A stretch of DNA of 64,000 bases, taken from contig JADCRB010000010.1 in assembly GCA_021464245.1 (NCBI GenBank), positions 2,622,735-2,686,734 of the forward strand. The letters are read 5' to 3'. Below the pieces are notes generated by a model that did no database searches, was not told the DNA's origin, and saw nothing but the letters and a program-made list of their open reading frames with translations. The position numbers were made by a program, and so were the translations under genes. Numbering within the stretch: position 1 is the stretch's first letter; each line of letters begins with the position of its first letter. This document shows positions 1 through 12,228 of the stretch, in pieces. This DNA comes from Carallia brachiata. Taxonomy: Eukaryota; Streptophyta; Magnoliopsida; Malpighiales; Rhizophoraceae.

Positions 1-247
1 GGAAGAGTTTTACCTTCTTCATGATTTCACTTTACTCGAACTGGATTAGTTAGAATCCTAATACATTTTTCAATACTAGGACTTCTAGATCAAAAAAAAA
101 TTAGGAAGAATATTATTTCATAAAATTTTTAAAGACATAAGAATTGGATTCGGAAGAATTTTGTTTTTTTAAAGTGATTAAAATGTATAATGTGTACTTT
201 AATGCTCTCTTACCTATTTTTTTCTAATAATAAACTATAATTTCTTT

Positions 248-255
248 TATAAATA
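248..255 (+). promoter_or_regulatory. Probable TATA box of the serpin gene
   Basis: TATAAATA lies about 190 bases before the serpin ATG, in AT-rich DNA followed by an A-rich leader. Position and sequence fit a plant core promoter. AT-rich background makes chance matches likely, so the call is tentative. The remainder of 1-444 shows no gene. Confidence 0.45.
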
Positions 256-444
256 AAAAAAATGATCGAAAAAAAAAAAAGGAAAAGAAAAACGAATAAC
301 CCACTGACGGAATCTACAACTTTATTTAGATTCTTGACGAGCACAACCCTATTGCGTTAATTAACCGATCGTCTCCGTTTAAGTCCATCTTCTCCGGTTG
401 TTGCAACTTCAAAAAAACCGTAAAAAATAATTAAATAAAAAAAA

Positions 445-2257
445 ATGGAGGCCCTCCGTGAAATGGTCAGCAACCAAACCGACGTCGCTTTGACCCTTTC
501 CTTGCACTTGCTCTCCACCGAAGCCAAGAACTCCAACTCCGTGTTCTCGCCGCTGTCGATCCAGGTGGTGCTGAGCATCATCGCCGCCGGCTCCAAGGGT
601 GCCACCCTCGACCAGCTGCTCTCTTTCCTCAAGTTCAAATCCAGTGACCAGCTCGCCTCCTTCTCGTCCGACGTCGTTTCCGCGGTTTTCGCCTACGGAA
701 GCGCCTCCGGTGGCCCGCTGTTGTCGTTGGCCAACGGCGTTTGGGTGGATAAGTCTCTGTCTCTCAAGCCTTCTTTCAAACAGGTTGTGGAGAATGGCTA
801 CAAGGCTTCTGCCAATCAGGCTGATTTCCAAAGCAAGGTGAGTAGATTCTTATTTACAATACTTCAGCTTCAAATTTAGAATCCATTGATCGCTTTTGCT
901 TTTATATTAACTTGAGAACTTGTATTGAGTACCTGAATGCTCTGATTAATGATCGAATTATGAAACTGCTTCATTTTCAGCTTATTCATGTGTAGTCAAG
1001 ACCACAGTGTGGATCCATTTGCACTGCAAATTAAAGAAACTGACACTGTGATGTTGTTCTTCTATTTTTACTGGCAGATAGTGAAATCATTTATACTTCA
1101 AAATGCTCTCTTTGTTTTGGTCATTCATTTTGGGGTTGCCTAGAAACACAGGCAAAATGTACTACACAAGGTTCTAATGGATTCCACGGGTTCAAACCCG
1201 GTTCCTTCACTCGCCTTCACTTGTGAATTGGTTCGGCAGAGTGAATATGCCCACGAGCAATATTTGATTTGGTCCTTATTGTTCTCGAGCATGGATATGA
1301 ACAACATTAATTGAACAGTCATATAATGTTGTTTATATAATCGCTTGGTTGCTGATATCAAATGATGCTTGGGTAGCAGTAAGAATTTACTCCTTTGTGT
1401 TTTGCTACCAATTTTCTTATTTGATGTTAATAATGTTAGTTCTTCGATTCATGTTGATTGTGGTTATGAAGGCGGATCAAGTGGCCAATGAAGTGAACGC
1501 ATGGGCTGAAAAGCAGACCAATGGCCTCATCAAGGAGGTTCTTCCATCTGGCTCGGTTGACAAGATGACCAGGCTCATCCTTGCAAATGCAGTCTATTTT
1601 AAAGGAGCATGGACTGAGAAGTTTGATGCAACAACTACAAAAGACTATGATTTCTACCTTTTGGATGGAAGCTCAGTCCAAGTGCCTTTTATGACTAGCA
1701 AGAAGAAACAGTTTGTCCATGCCGTAGAGGATTTCAAAGTCCTTAGGCTCCCTTATAAACAAGGTCAGGATAAGCGCCAATTTTCTATGTATTTCTTCCT
1801 CCCAGATGCCAAAGATGGGCTGCCAGGTTTGTTGGAAAAGATGAATTCTCGGTCTAAATTCTTAGATCACCACTTTCCGAGTCAAAAAGTGAAAGTGGGT
1901 GAGTTCAGAATTCCAAGGTTTAAGATTTCCTTTGGGTTTGAAGCTTCGAAAGCTCTCAAGGGATTAGGATTGGTGTTGCCTTTCTCTGCTGAAGGTGATT
2001 TGACGGAGATGGTGGACTCTTCTTCTGTGGGTTCGGACTTGTATGTTTCAAGCATATTCCACAAATCTTTCATCGAAGTGAATGAAGAAGGCACAGAAGC
2101 TGCAGCTGCTTCTGCAGGTGTTATAGCATTCAGGAGTCTACCTTTACCTGCAGTAGATTTTGTAGCTGACCACCCTTTCCTATTCCTGATCAGAGAAGAT
2201 ATGACTGGAGTAGTGCTGTTCGTTGGCCATGTGCTCCAGCCTGTGAAGTTGGAATGA
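445..2257 (+). CDS. Serpin-ZX-like serine/cysteine protease inhibitor (2 exons)
   Basis: Exons 445-837 and 1472-2257 (donor GTGAGT at 838, acceptor AG at 1470-1471, phase 0) give 392 residues, the usual serpin length. The exon junction falls just after the FQSK motif, as I recall for plant serpins. Serpins trap target proteases by cleavage of an exposed reactive-centre loop followed by loop insertion. The hinge ([12 protein letters not shown]) has the small residues expected of an inhibitory serpin, and the loop carries F-R-S, placing Arg352 at P1 and Ser353 at P1'. The C-terminal signature [15 protein letters not shown] is intact. There is no signal peptide, so a cytosolic or nucleocytosolic location is likely, as for Arabidopsis AtSerpin1, whose P1 Arg directs inhibition of metacaspase 9 and RD21-type proteases. 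P2 is Phe where the common plant class has Leu, which may alter specificity. The long open frame upstream of 1472 is intron. Confidence 0.95.
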
Positions 2258-3825
2258 GTCTCTTGTGATGGCCATTATGCGTGAGTAGATCATGGCTAAC
2301 ATACATAAAACTTATAAATGTTTGTTTTCGACATTGTGTTTTAGCAGTATCATTATTATTTGAGGGATTGTTTAATGGATATTACTGTTATATGTTTTGA
2401 TTGTTTGTTCCTTAAGTAGTCCCAGGAAGGATTTGACATGTTTCCTATGTATCAAATGTCTTCATCGATAATCTGTTTTATGTAATGAAAAGTATGATAT
2501 TTCTACTACTTGAAACTGCAGGGATTGGGGTAACTGAGGATGATAGTTTGCATTTTATTATATACATGCGTCTACATGAACCCCTCAATACAAAATGGTT
2601 GTCCCTTTTTATTTCTGGTTGGGGGGGGGGGGTGGTTTCATGTTCTTATTTTCCTATAGTTGCACGCCTTTGTCGTTTAATCCCCATCATTTCTGGCTTA
2701 TTAATCCAATTTTTCTGGTTTTTTTCTTGTCTCCATTGTCAATCCTGAAGAGTGTAGGATCTTTTATTTTGAATCAACAAAAAGTTCGTTCTTGGTCTGT
2801 AAGGACCACTGAGTATTTCTTATTCATTGCTCCAATCACTGCTTATAGTGCAACTAGGGAGAGACTCATTAAAGAGGTCATTAGCTTTGGCAACGATTTT
2901 GTGCCGGGCATCACAAGCATTACCGCTTTATCTTATCAGTTATACTAGCTTTAATGTTTTAAACTATAACATTTTTCATTAGGAAAAATCTAAAACATTC
3001 TAAAAAAACTATGACATAAAGCATTGAATATAAGAAGTCACATATGAAATGTAGTTTTTTAGTCGCTACGTCTGGAAAGAACATATGCAACGTAGTTTAG
3101 AATCCACAGTATCCAACGTCGCTGTAATACTGAGCCAAATATTTTTTTGAAGGAGAACGCTTAATGCTGTTCATAGATAGTGAGTGTGGAGTTTTAACAA
3201 GTAAAGCAGACCCGAACAACATTAACAACGCGAATAGGCCACGTAAATATACACTTCTAATTACATGTGTCAACATAGGTTATTGTATTGGATTGAATTT
3301 GAATTGGGTCGTTTCGGATTTGAGTTTTTTCAGATCGAGTTATTTATGAGTTAAATTATTTTCAAGTCATTTTAAATTAAACTGTTTTGAGTTAAGATTA
3401 ATTTATAAATTAGTTAATATTATAAAAATAATGATGCGATATTTTTAAATTTTCTTTTAATTTAAAAAATGTCACATCATCATTTGTTTAACGTTCTTTA
3501 ATTTGTTTCTCCAAAATTTTTCCAAAACGACACAGTTTTCAGTTTTTTTCATTGACTTACAGTTATAATTTTTAAAAATATGTTGATTTTTTGATCAGAC
3601 CGGTAACTTAGCAAGCAAAACTTCAAAATTAAAAAAAATTATGGGTATCTAAACTATTTTTACTTTAACTATGTTTTGGTTCTAAGTGGCCTTTTGTTTT
3701 ATTTTTTATAATATAATTATACTAATTATTTGTTAACCAAAGTCAATAAATTTAAGTTACCAATTAATGATCAGACCTTTTCGCCGAATTAATGACTCGT
3801 CCGAGTGTAAAAATTGAGTTTAATT
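2258..3825. other. Serpin 3' flank and AT-rich intergenic DNA
   Basis: This stretch holds the serpin 3' UTR and unassigned AT-rich DNA. A run of about eleven G residues near 2622-2632 breaks short open frames here. No protein of recognisable family is encoded on either strand. Confidence 0.6.
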
Positions 3826-4305
3826 CACTTTTGTCAGAACCGGATCGGATCGGTCTGTCGAATTGGTTGAACCGGGGATCGGTTGGTGGTCCGGATCGAT
3901 TTAAATAAATTTTGAAGGGTAATTCGGACCGGTCAAAACCGAAAAAAATCGGTCAAGAACCGGTCAAAACCGGTAAAAACCAGTGAAAACCGGACCGGTT
4001 GGACCGGTCCAATAAAATTAAAAAATTTATAAATTATAATTTGATCCCAAATGTTATTTAAATTATAATTTAAGTATTAATTTTAATTTAAAAATTCAAT
4101 TTAGTCTTAAATTTGTTAAAAATTTTAATTTCATCCTTAAAATTACAAAAATTAATATTTAATTACTATCTATAAATATTATTTTTATAATTATTTTTAT
4201 TCAGATATATATTATTAAATACCAGTTCAAATACCGGTTCGATCGGTTGAAACTTTACCCACTACTATTTCTGATTCGATAACCGATTCAATTCTGACAA
4301 CCTTA
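3826..4305. mobile_element. hAT-like MITE, AACCGG family, copy 1
   Basis: Ends are CACTTTTGTCAGAACCGG on the left and, read inward from the right, TAAGGTTGTCAGAATTG. Both terminal parts are dense in ACCGGT/AACCGG words and the middle is AT-rich. Flanking octamers GTTTAATT (3818-3825) and ATCTAATT (4306-4313) match at 6 of 8 positions, a decayed 8-bp target duplication. No coding capacity. The element sits about 250 bases before the CTC1 start codon, so it may form part of that promoter. Confidence 0.75.
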
Positions 4306-4556
4306 ATCTAATTAGGTGGATAGGATTTGGTGGACGAAAAAGAGTCGGATTCTTTTTTTTAATATATTCGAATTACCGTCGAGCTAAGCTCGAGCCCAGC
4401 GTTACGCCGTTTTAAAAGCGTTCTTCTATTTTTCCCGCTTCTATTTATGCTCGCGTCTCGGACCCTTTTGCGTCTTTTGTTCCTTCCATCTTTGCTTTGT
4501 TTTCTCTCCAATTTGGTCGTTGAGCAGAATAATTTCATGAGAATTATAGACAATAA

Positions 4557-7500
4557 ATGGAAGAATCCGTACAGTTACTGACAATCTCAGAGATGGTCCG
4601 CCGTGCTCGGCCTCTCGCCGCTACTTCCGCCCTCGACTGCTCTTCTGCCGGCCGTCCGATCTCATTTTCATCAAAATCAGATCGAGAAGAATCCCAATCC
4701 CAACCGCCGCGGCTCGGTGGTTCTACCAGCGAAAAAACCACTAAAATCCTCACTCCTTTGAACCACCCGGCGATCCTCATCGGAACCCTAACGCTCCCGC
4801 CCGAAACCCTAAAATGCCCGAACAAGAGTTGCTTTCAGTTCTCCGACGGCTCAGCCACCGTTTGCTGCGACGTTCTCGATTTCAGTCTCCGCATCGTCGG
4901 AAACAAGATTTCCGTTCACGCTTGGAATTTCATTCCCTTGAAGCACTCTCGTGGCGGATTTTTAGAAATTATCAAATGGAGCATTCCGGATTCGGCCGGC
5001 GCTGCATTATCTCGCTGTTCAAGAATTGATTCAATTCCTCTAGTTTCACGGCCTTCTGTTTCCTCTTCACCGAATGAGAACAAATCCAATGCCCATTATC
5101 GCGTTCACGGGGCTATTGAGTCAGTAACCTCCGTTTCAGTTGTTCCGTGTTCGATGGGTGCTGCAAAGTCTCAGAATCTTCCGGGGTTTATCGCGAAAAT
5201 TATAGCTTGTGATTGTGAAATGTGCAACTCTAAGGACTCTGTTAGGGCTTTAGGTGAATTGGTTCAAGGACAGGGCTTTCACTCTTTTACAAAACCCCTG
5301 TTTGTGTATTTTTGTGGGTTGGCTTCTTGTTGGCATCCGGCAATCACGAAGCTGATAAGCAATGTTGTAATTATATCAGGATTGAAAAAGAAGTTAATAT
5401 TTGCAGGGAAAGATGAGTCACAGGTGATGTTTGTGACTACCGAGACTTCTTCTCTGCATTTGTCTAGCCTGTGTAAGAAATCGTTACTGCCTTTACAAAG
5501 TGTTGTCCGAGGGACAGGGGAATGTGGGTCCTATACGGGCATTGTCAAAGGCGTGTACATGCAAGGCATGGTTGTTGAACTGGACGAAGAAGTTTGGCTT
5601 TTACTAACTGATCAGTTACTTAGTGCACCGCACGGTCTTAGAGAAGGCGCCATTGTAAGTAAATTGTACTGGCTTGTTTATACAAGATCTTATTTGTTGC
5701 GTAGATCATATATTTTGAAAGTATTAGGTGGCTGGTGCGACAAATTTTTTTTTTTTCCTAACTGTTGCTTATCATTATAGGTTTCTGTGAGGAACGTTCA
5801 TTTTGTGAATCCAAAATTTTCTTGGACGAAAATGCTTATATTGGGGGCTTGCTTCAAGACTAGCATTATAGTAGAGTCATTTTCTCCATTGGAAACCTGG
5901 TATTGGCCACTAAATTAATTTCATTTTATGTTTCCTTTTTGCAAGAATTATAGGCATCTATGGACTTCCATGGGTGGGTGGAAATATAACTTAAAATTGC
6001 CCTGAAATTGTTTACATAGAAGCTTGCGTTCTGGCCGTGGTATTTGCTAATTACCTCATTGTAATAATGGCATTGAGCCTTAAGTGTGTAGCAAGTACAG
6101 CGGTTCCATTTCTAAGATATCCACTTCATGTTTATCAGTGATTGAATATTATGCAGGTGTCATATAGTTCCACGAACACAGGGTCAATTGGGGAAGTTCA
6201 TAGAGTCCTTGACATTTTCTGCCAGACTATGGTGGGGAATTGTGCACTTCTGTTTATGCAATATTGAACTTCTGTCTGATGTTTCAAGAGATGTGTCATT
6301 GGTCATTCACTTGCATATTTGATGATTTTTTTTGCAGGGCACTACTAGTCATTTCATCTTTCAGGAAGAAGTTTGCTGGGTATTTATTGGACAAGGAGAT
6401 TTTGGGATCAAATTATGTAAGTTACTTGCATCAGGCCTTCCTCGTGCATAAAAGTGATTGAAAATCTTCTTGTTCTTTAAAGCCTTCATGTTCACAAGGC
6501 ATTCATATTATCATCTGTTAATACAATGTGGATGGTTGCAAGGTATTAACAGAAGGAAGGGCTGGCTCAGACATTTATTAGATCACAGTTACCTCATTCT
6601 GTGTTTCAAGCCCGGGTAAAGTGGTAAATTCACAGTTAGATGAACCGATGTAATTCTCTCCTTTGTTGCATTTATTGTTTTATGTACATGGTAAGTTTCT
6701 TCTTTTGCAGCGTGGAGTACTTACAGAAGTTTGTAAGTATAGATCATGTGGCTGTGGTAGTCAACCACACTGTGACAACATGAAATTGGTCAGTTTAACA
6801 ACTCCAGTACTTCATTTAAAGTCCTTCTAGAATGGCTTGTCAGATGGCAGATGAGACCTGACCTTTATTTTTAGTGTAGTCAGAAGAACTAATTTTTCTG
6901 GCACTTATCTCAGGTGGCACCTCTCTCCACTTTGCTCTATCATTGTGAGGCTTTGTGGATGAAAACGCTGTTGAACGCGGAGAGCTCTCAGGTTAGCTAC
7001 TTAACCTGTGGAGAGAAATCTTATGGTCGCTTGCTGAGGAGGATCTTTCCAAGTGAAAAAATAGGAATGGCTCTGCTTGGAAGTCTAAAGGTAGTGGTGC
7101 ATATTAATTGTAGAATTTTAACTAAAAGTTCTCCAAGCCATAATATGTACTTATTTGTTCAAATGTAAATCAATTTATCTAGGTGGAGAAAGTTTGCTGG
7201 AATATTTGTGGCTGTAGATTATAAGATGGGTCCTAGATATCTGTTGGACCATTATGGCTGACTTAATAAGCTTATTGTCTTTAACTTTTGAATATATCAT
7301 ATTATTGGTTGGCGTTGTGTGTCTAATGGCTAGAGGCGGCTTGGGTGAAACTATGAACTCTTTTAAGCAATTGCATTGGTCATCCAGATTTCTCCATTTT
7401 CTGGAAGGATGCAGCTAGTTGATGCAACAGGCAGCATTGATGTGATAATACCTGACCTTCCATCCAAATGGAGCAGCTACAGCATCTATGAGGTTATTTG

Positions 7501-10500
7501 TGTTTTAAAACCATTGTTCGTCTTCTTCTAGACTGCTTGAATGGAATGAAAGTTTGTACCATCTTTTGAATATGTTCTTCAAGTTGTTGGAATCATTCAT
7601 TTTTATTTTTTCCTTTTTTTTAGGTTGTTAACTATTGTCTAATAATAGAGGGAGCACCTGGAGTTCCGAATTGTCTGAGGTTGGTCAACAATGAGTTCAT
7701 CTCATGCAGAAACATCTTTCATTGCATCCCATGTGCAGGGAGACGAACTTGACAACTTATGCCTTCTTTCACCTAGGAAATGCTGCTCATAAAAATCTTC
7801 CCTTTTATCCTCGTATGGCTTTTAATGATGATATTAAGGAACTTCTAAGCGGAAGATTTCACCTGATCAGTATAGAACATAAGTATCCTGTGCTGCTGAA
7901 GGTACGATGGCTTCTGCGTGAAACGAGGTCAACAAAACATGGTCTAAGTAATCTTTATTCCTTTTATAGGATATGATCTATAACAAAGCTGGAACATGGA
8001 GTAACATATGCATGCTTGTTTGGTTAGCAACATTGTTCTGCTATTTGTAAGTCACTGACCATGTATGTTAATTGCCACAGTTTCAAAATGAGCGAGTGGT
8101 ATCTGATGTGTCTACCGTGTTTGTAGAGGCCCTTGCCTTGCCTTGGGATCTTTTTCTTTCTGGGAAAGATGGAACAGCTTATGAAGATAATATCTTACAA
8201 AGTCAACTGACTGAAAACTTGGAACATTATGGGAGTGAAAACTGCTCAGAAAATTTACCCAACAAGAAGCGTAAAATTGATCAGACATCGAGCCAGGCAC
8301 TTGCCTTAGATTTGAAGGATGATAATGGCTATTCTGGAACTGGTTTGAGCACCCGCTCTAGTTTTTTTCAGGACTCCACGGAGTGTAAATGTGTAAACTT
8401 GCATTCTCTTGAAATTCCATGCTTAGCCATTGTTAGAAGCAGCAGCGGTACCAGTTTGTCGATGCAGGGAAAATTGTCCTGCACAAACCGCAAGTTACAG
8501 ATTGATGCTGATTGTAAGCAAAAGGCAGAGAAGGTATTGCTGGAATTCAATTCTGAGAGTTTTTCCAAGTATCAGGTATGCTATATTTTTTGTTCGTCTT
8601 TTCTGTTCATTTTCTTTTCTTTTCTTTTCTTTTTGTTTTTCTTTGTGGCACTTTGCTAATTTCTTGGTGCATCGGTGCTGAAGACAAACATTTATTGTAT
8701 TGATGAAATGGTTGTTCATCTGAATTCCAGTTATTGCAGATTGGAAGTTATTACATCATAAAGCACAGTTCAGAAGAGTCTTCTTGCTGTCTTAATGACT
8801 GTGATACCATTAGCTCCTGTAAAGTTCCTATCACATCCAGAACATGTTTGTATCGCCTTCAATTCTCATATGATGAAGTTCCCACTGAAAGTGCACCCTC
8901 AGAAGTTCTCACTGACAGTGGACGCTCAGAAGTTCCTTCTCCTGGTCATTTTCGCTTCAGCGATAAAGAAGTCCCTTCAAGAGATCAAGTTGAAATACTT
9001 ATGAACAGGTCCACTGGCAACGTCTTAAATCTTTTGAAAGAAGAAGTCAACAAAGTTAAACAAAGCCTTGTTGACCTATGTCTGGCTCCAGAGGATATCT
9101 CTAATGATTCTACTCATATGTTGACCACAACACCTGTGTTTGGTCTGTCTTCTGGATCTTCTGATTCTGGGTATCTCTATCCTGAGGGAAATCTTATATC
9201 AGTGCTTGGATATGTGTTAGATGTTCATGGCTTTGAGTGCAATTCTGCCAATGTTCATGTAAGTTGGAAAGGCTCAAGAGATATTTGTCGTGGAAGATTC
9301 TCCAATGAGATATCAAGCAGTGTTTGTGTACATGTCTTGGTGGAAAATCAAATGGTAAATAGCCTACTAATTTTGTTTTTTCTCTCCCCTTTATCTCTAC
9401 AAGTTGCCCATAACTACATTGATATTTTTTCTTTATTAGGTGAATATTTTTGGTTCTCTAAGCAAAATTGCATGTCCCGTTGGATTTGGGCCTGGTGTAT
9501 ACACAAAATTTTATCGTGTACTTAAGCTAAGGTATGTTATCATCAAAGCTGTACGTGCTCATTCACATTCAAATTTGCAACGCTCTACTTTGTTGTGGCA
9601 TCTTGTGGCCACTAGAGTCAGAGTCTGGCCATTTCTTTTCTAGATTTTTTTGATAGGACATTTTAATTCGCTTTAACTCACAATTTAATTTGAGGGCAGT
9701 GTGATTCGAACTCATGATTTCTTGGTCATGAAGGCTTTGATAAATGTCAAGAAATCATTCAACCAAAAAGCTTAAGTTGTTGGGTGAGGCCAAGGAATGG
9801 ATCCATATTAAACACTAACATAGATCAATATGATTACGGTACTATCTTGAAATCTATGAGAGGTGCCTTATATCAGTTTTCAAATACTGCTGCTGGAATT
9901 AAGGTCCTTGCATTCTCAAATTGCCATTCAAGAAGTTGCAATGCATTTAATGAACAAATCCATAAAATCATGATATGTCAGATGATAACAAGGAGCATTT
10001 GAAGTTATGCATACATACACACAGACACATACACACACATACACACATACATATGTATGCATATATGTGCATGGATGCATGTGTTTGTGTGTGTGCCTGC
10101 TGCCCGTTTATTTTAGAGAGAGAAAAATGGCCTTTTGCTTTTAAATTGCATCCATTTGGGGCAGACTGTGTATAATAATCTAGTGACAACAAAGTGAACC
10201 TTAAATCTGCTTTTACATGCGGTTTCTGATTCTATGATCCTGGCCTTTTTTCAATCCCTGGTCTAAAAGTTGTAATAAAATTTTTTTGTAAGGGGGATTT
10301 TTGCTTTTTCTTCAGGTTGTTGTGTTTAGTTTGCAGCTTCCTACATATTGATGTGTATCTGTCTTTGTTTCCAGGGAAGCAGATAGATTGCTGCTGACAC
10401 CTGTGTCATTTATAGTAATTAATTCAGAAGGAGTCACAAGTGAACCACAGCATGATAATTCTTTTAACTTGCAGTCTGTTTTTGGTGCACCTACTGCTAC

Positions 10501-11939
10501 CTGTTTGGGCAATATTCCTTCTGGAACAATTTATGAATTGATTCGGTGCACTGATTTCAAACCTATGCAGTTAACTTGCAGGGTAAGTTGGATTATGGAT
10601 ACTACTTAACACAACTTTTGATCAATGTTGATTTTTCTGTTCCAATGTCCCTCAGATTGGTGAAGCAAAGGCTAAATCTGTGTTTGGGGTGTTCTAAGTT
10701 TTGGTCATTAGGTATCATTCCTTTCTGGTTCTGATAGGTCACCACAGTCCACTTCTTGATTTTGGAGAAAAAAAGGGAATGTGAAGATTTGCATTCAAAA
10801 GCTTGCGCTGGCTCACATTTTGTTGATATCCCCCTTGCAGGCTTTGTGTTAGGCAAGTTTTCTTTGATTTATCTAAAGCATTTAGTGACATGATATGTGA
10901 GAAACACTAAGGATCGCTGCATTAATGTCTAAGGCTAACTAGTTTATAAGTTGTAATGTTTAATTATGCTAATCAAAGGAGTGGCCATTTTAGTTGTTAC
11001 ACTTATGAAAATTAGTTTATAAAGGACAAGGAGACCTCGTTTAAATACCTTTGGTCCTTTTTGCAAATGATAAATTTTTAGAATTCTTGTGCTCTGCATG
11101 CAGTTACCAGATTTTGCCTACAATGATCATGTCATTTTGTTTTCTTTTGATGATAATTTTCTGAACTGTATCTTGCTTATCCTCATTTGTGCATGTAGAT
11201 GATCGTCCTCCTGTTGTTGTTGGGCTAATGCCGAAAGTGCAGCAACTTTGCTAAGGCTGCATGAAGCTCTTGAAAGTAGTGGCAGCATCTCAATGTGGTC
11301 TGGGATAGATGCAAGTTCCTGCAAAGCGACCAAGTATTGTCTTGAAAGAATTTTAAAGAAGCATGATAGAATTACAGTGAGAAACTATGGATCAATGGCT
11401 GATTCTGTTGCTCAAGATCTCTCAATTTCTGTCAGTTCAGATAGTGCCCTCAGTATTTCAGATGAAAGTCTCTTGAAATTCATATTACTAAATGCATGCT
11501 TTGGCTCAGTACAGGTGAGTGCACATGTGCAGAAGAAATCTGGCTAGTGTTTTTAACTGCCCATGGAATTGTATAAATAAGACATTCTAGTTTGGTTAAT
11601 CTAGTATGAAAAAATTTGGCCAATCACCCAAGTTGTAGAGTTTTGCCATATGTTTCAGTCAAGAATTTAAAATGTTCCGGGAGCCTAATGTGTCTTTTTC
11701 TAATCAAATCTTTCAGGTTATCTGTGATGCTGAGCTGATTGCATATTGCATTTTGGTAATTTTTTTGGCAGACCATTGTTGCCAGTGTCTTGGGTTCAAA
11801 TGCTATCAAGCAACTAGAGAAAGAAAATCTCATAGAAATGGATATGACTGTCATGAAGAATGTGTGGGCCATGGAAGTACATCACACAAATATTCTGACT
11901 GAGGCTAGGAACAGAATTCAAGAACTTAAAAAGAGGTAA
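4557..11939 (+). CDS. CTC1: CST telomere complex subunit CTC1 (16 exons, two apparent frame breaks)
   Basis: CTC1 forms the CST complex with STN1 and TEN1; it binds single-stranded DNA, protects telomeres and aids C-strand fill-in. Exons: 4557-5654, 5781-5899, 6157-6231, 6338-6416, 6553-6615, 6711-6788, 6914-7090, 7388-7492, 7624-7901, 8081-8575, 8731-9354, 9440-9531, 10375-10582, 10738-10852, 11199-11514 and 11772-11939 (TAA), about 1,360 residues; Arabidopsis CTC1 is nearly 1,300 as I recall. Family landmarks include [24 protein letters not shown]...[38 protein letters not shown] and the C-terminal [21 protein letters not shown]1 proteins are built from OB folds, not obvious by eye. Exon 14 ends at a GC donor (GCAAGT at 10853). 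Frame is lost by one base near 7736-7739 and again near 11203-11209. A 59-base intron (7680-7738) and an acceptor at 11242 would each restore frame but delete residues that look conserved. The gene may be intact with sequence errors, or decaying. Identity is firm; the exact model is not. Confidence 0.82.
9660..9790 (-). repeat. tRNA-like/retroelement remnant in CTC1 intron 12
   Basis: The minus strand has a B-box-like GAGTTCGAATCAC after a stretch resembling the common plant repeat words CTTAAGCTTTTTGG and a degraded ATGGTATCAGAGCC. That suggests a SINE or the junction of an LTR element and its primer site. Ends and target duplication could not be defined. The host intron (9532-10374) is the longest in the gene. 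Confidence 0.4.
10009..10103. repeat. CA/TG dinucleotide repeat with palindromic centre
   Basis: A run of ACACAC-type repeats passes through CATACATATGTATGCATATATG into TGTGTGTG, so the left and right parts are complementary and could form a hairpin. It lies inside CTC1 intron 12 and is a likely length-variable microsatellite. Confidence 0.8.
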
Positions 11940-12228
11940 TCATTCATGCCTTTCTCGAAATTAAACACAAAAATGAAACTTTTTGTTGTTCTACTGACCC
12001 TGGCAGGGCTATATGTGTCATAATCTACAATCAGTCTCTCCCTGCTCATTACGGCGTAGTTGCTGGTAGTGGGAGTGCCACATGACCTCACACTACTGAT
12101 TTGTCTGTGTTCAGGATGAAAGTGCATTGTTGTAGTAATGACTAATTAGTTTGTCTCTGCCGCAGCTAATCTTTCATATGTAGTGGACAGCTAAACTGCA
12201 AACTAATCTAAAATATGTTTGGTTTAGC

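Noticed and set aside
1160..1235. CGGGTTCAAACCCGG, resembling a tRNA T arm, in the serpin intron
   Set aside because: No acceptor, D or anticodon stems flank it at the right distances on either strand.
1349..1471. In-frame extension upstream of serpin exon 2
   Set aside because: It is intron: the acceptor at 1470-1471 joins in phase with exon 1 and gives the family's usual length.
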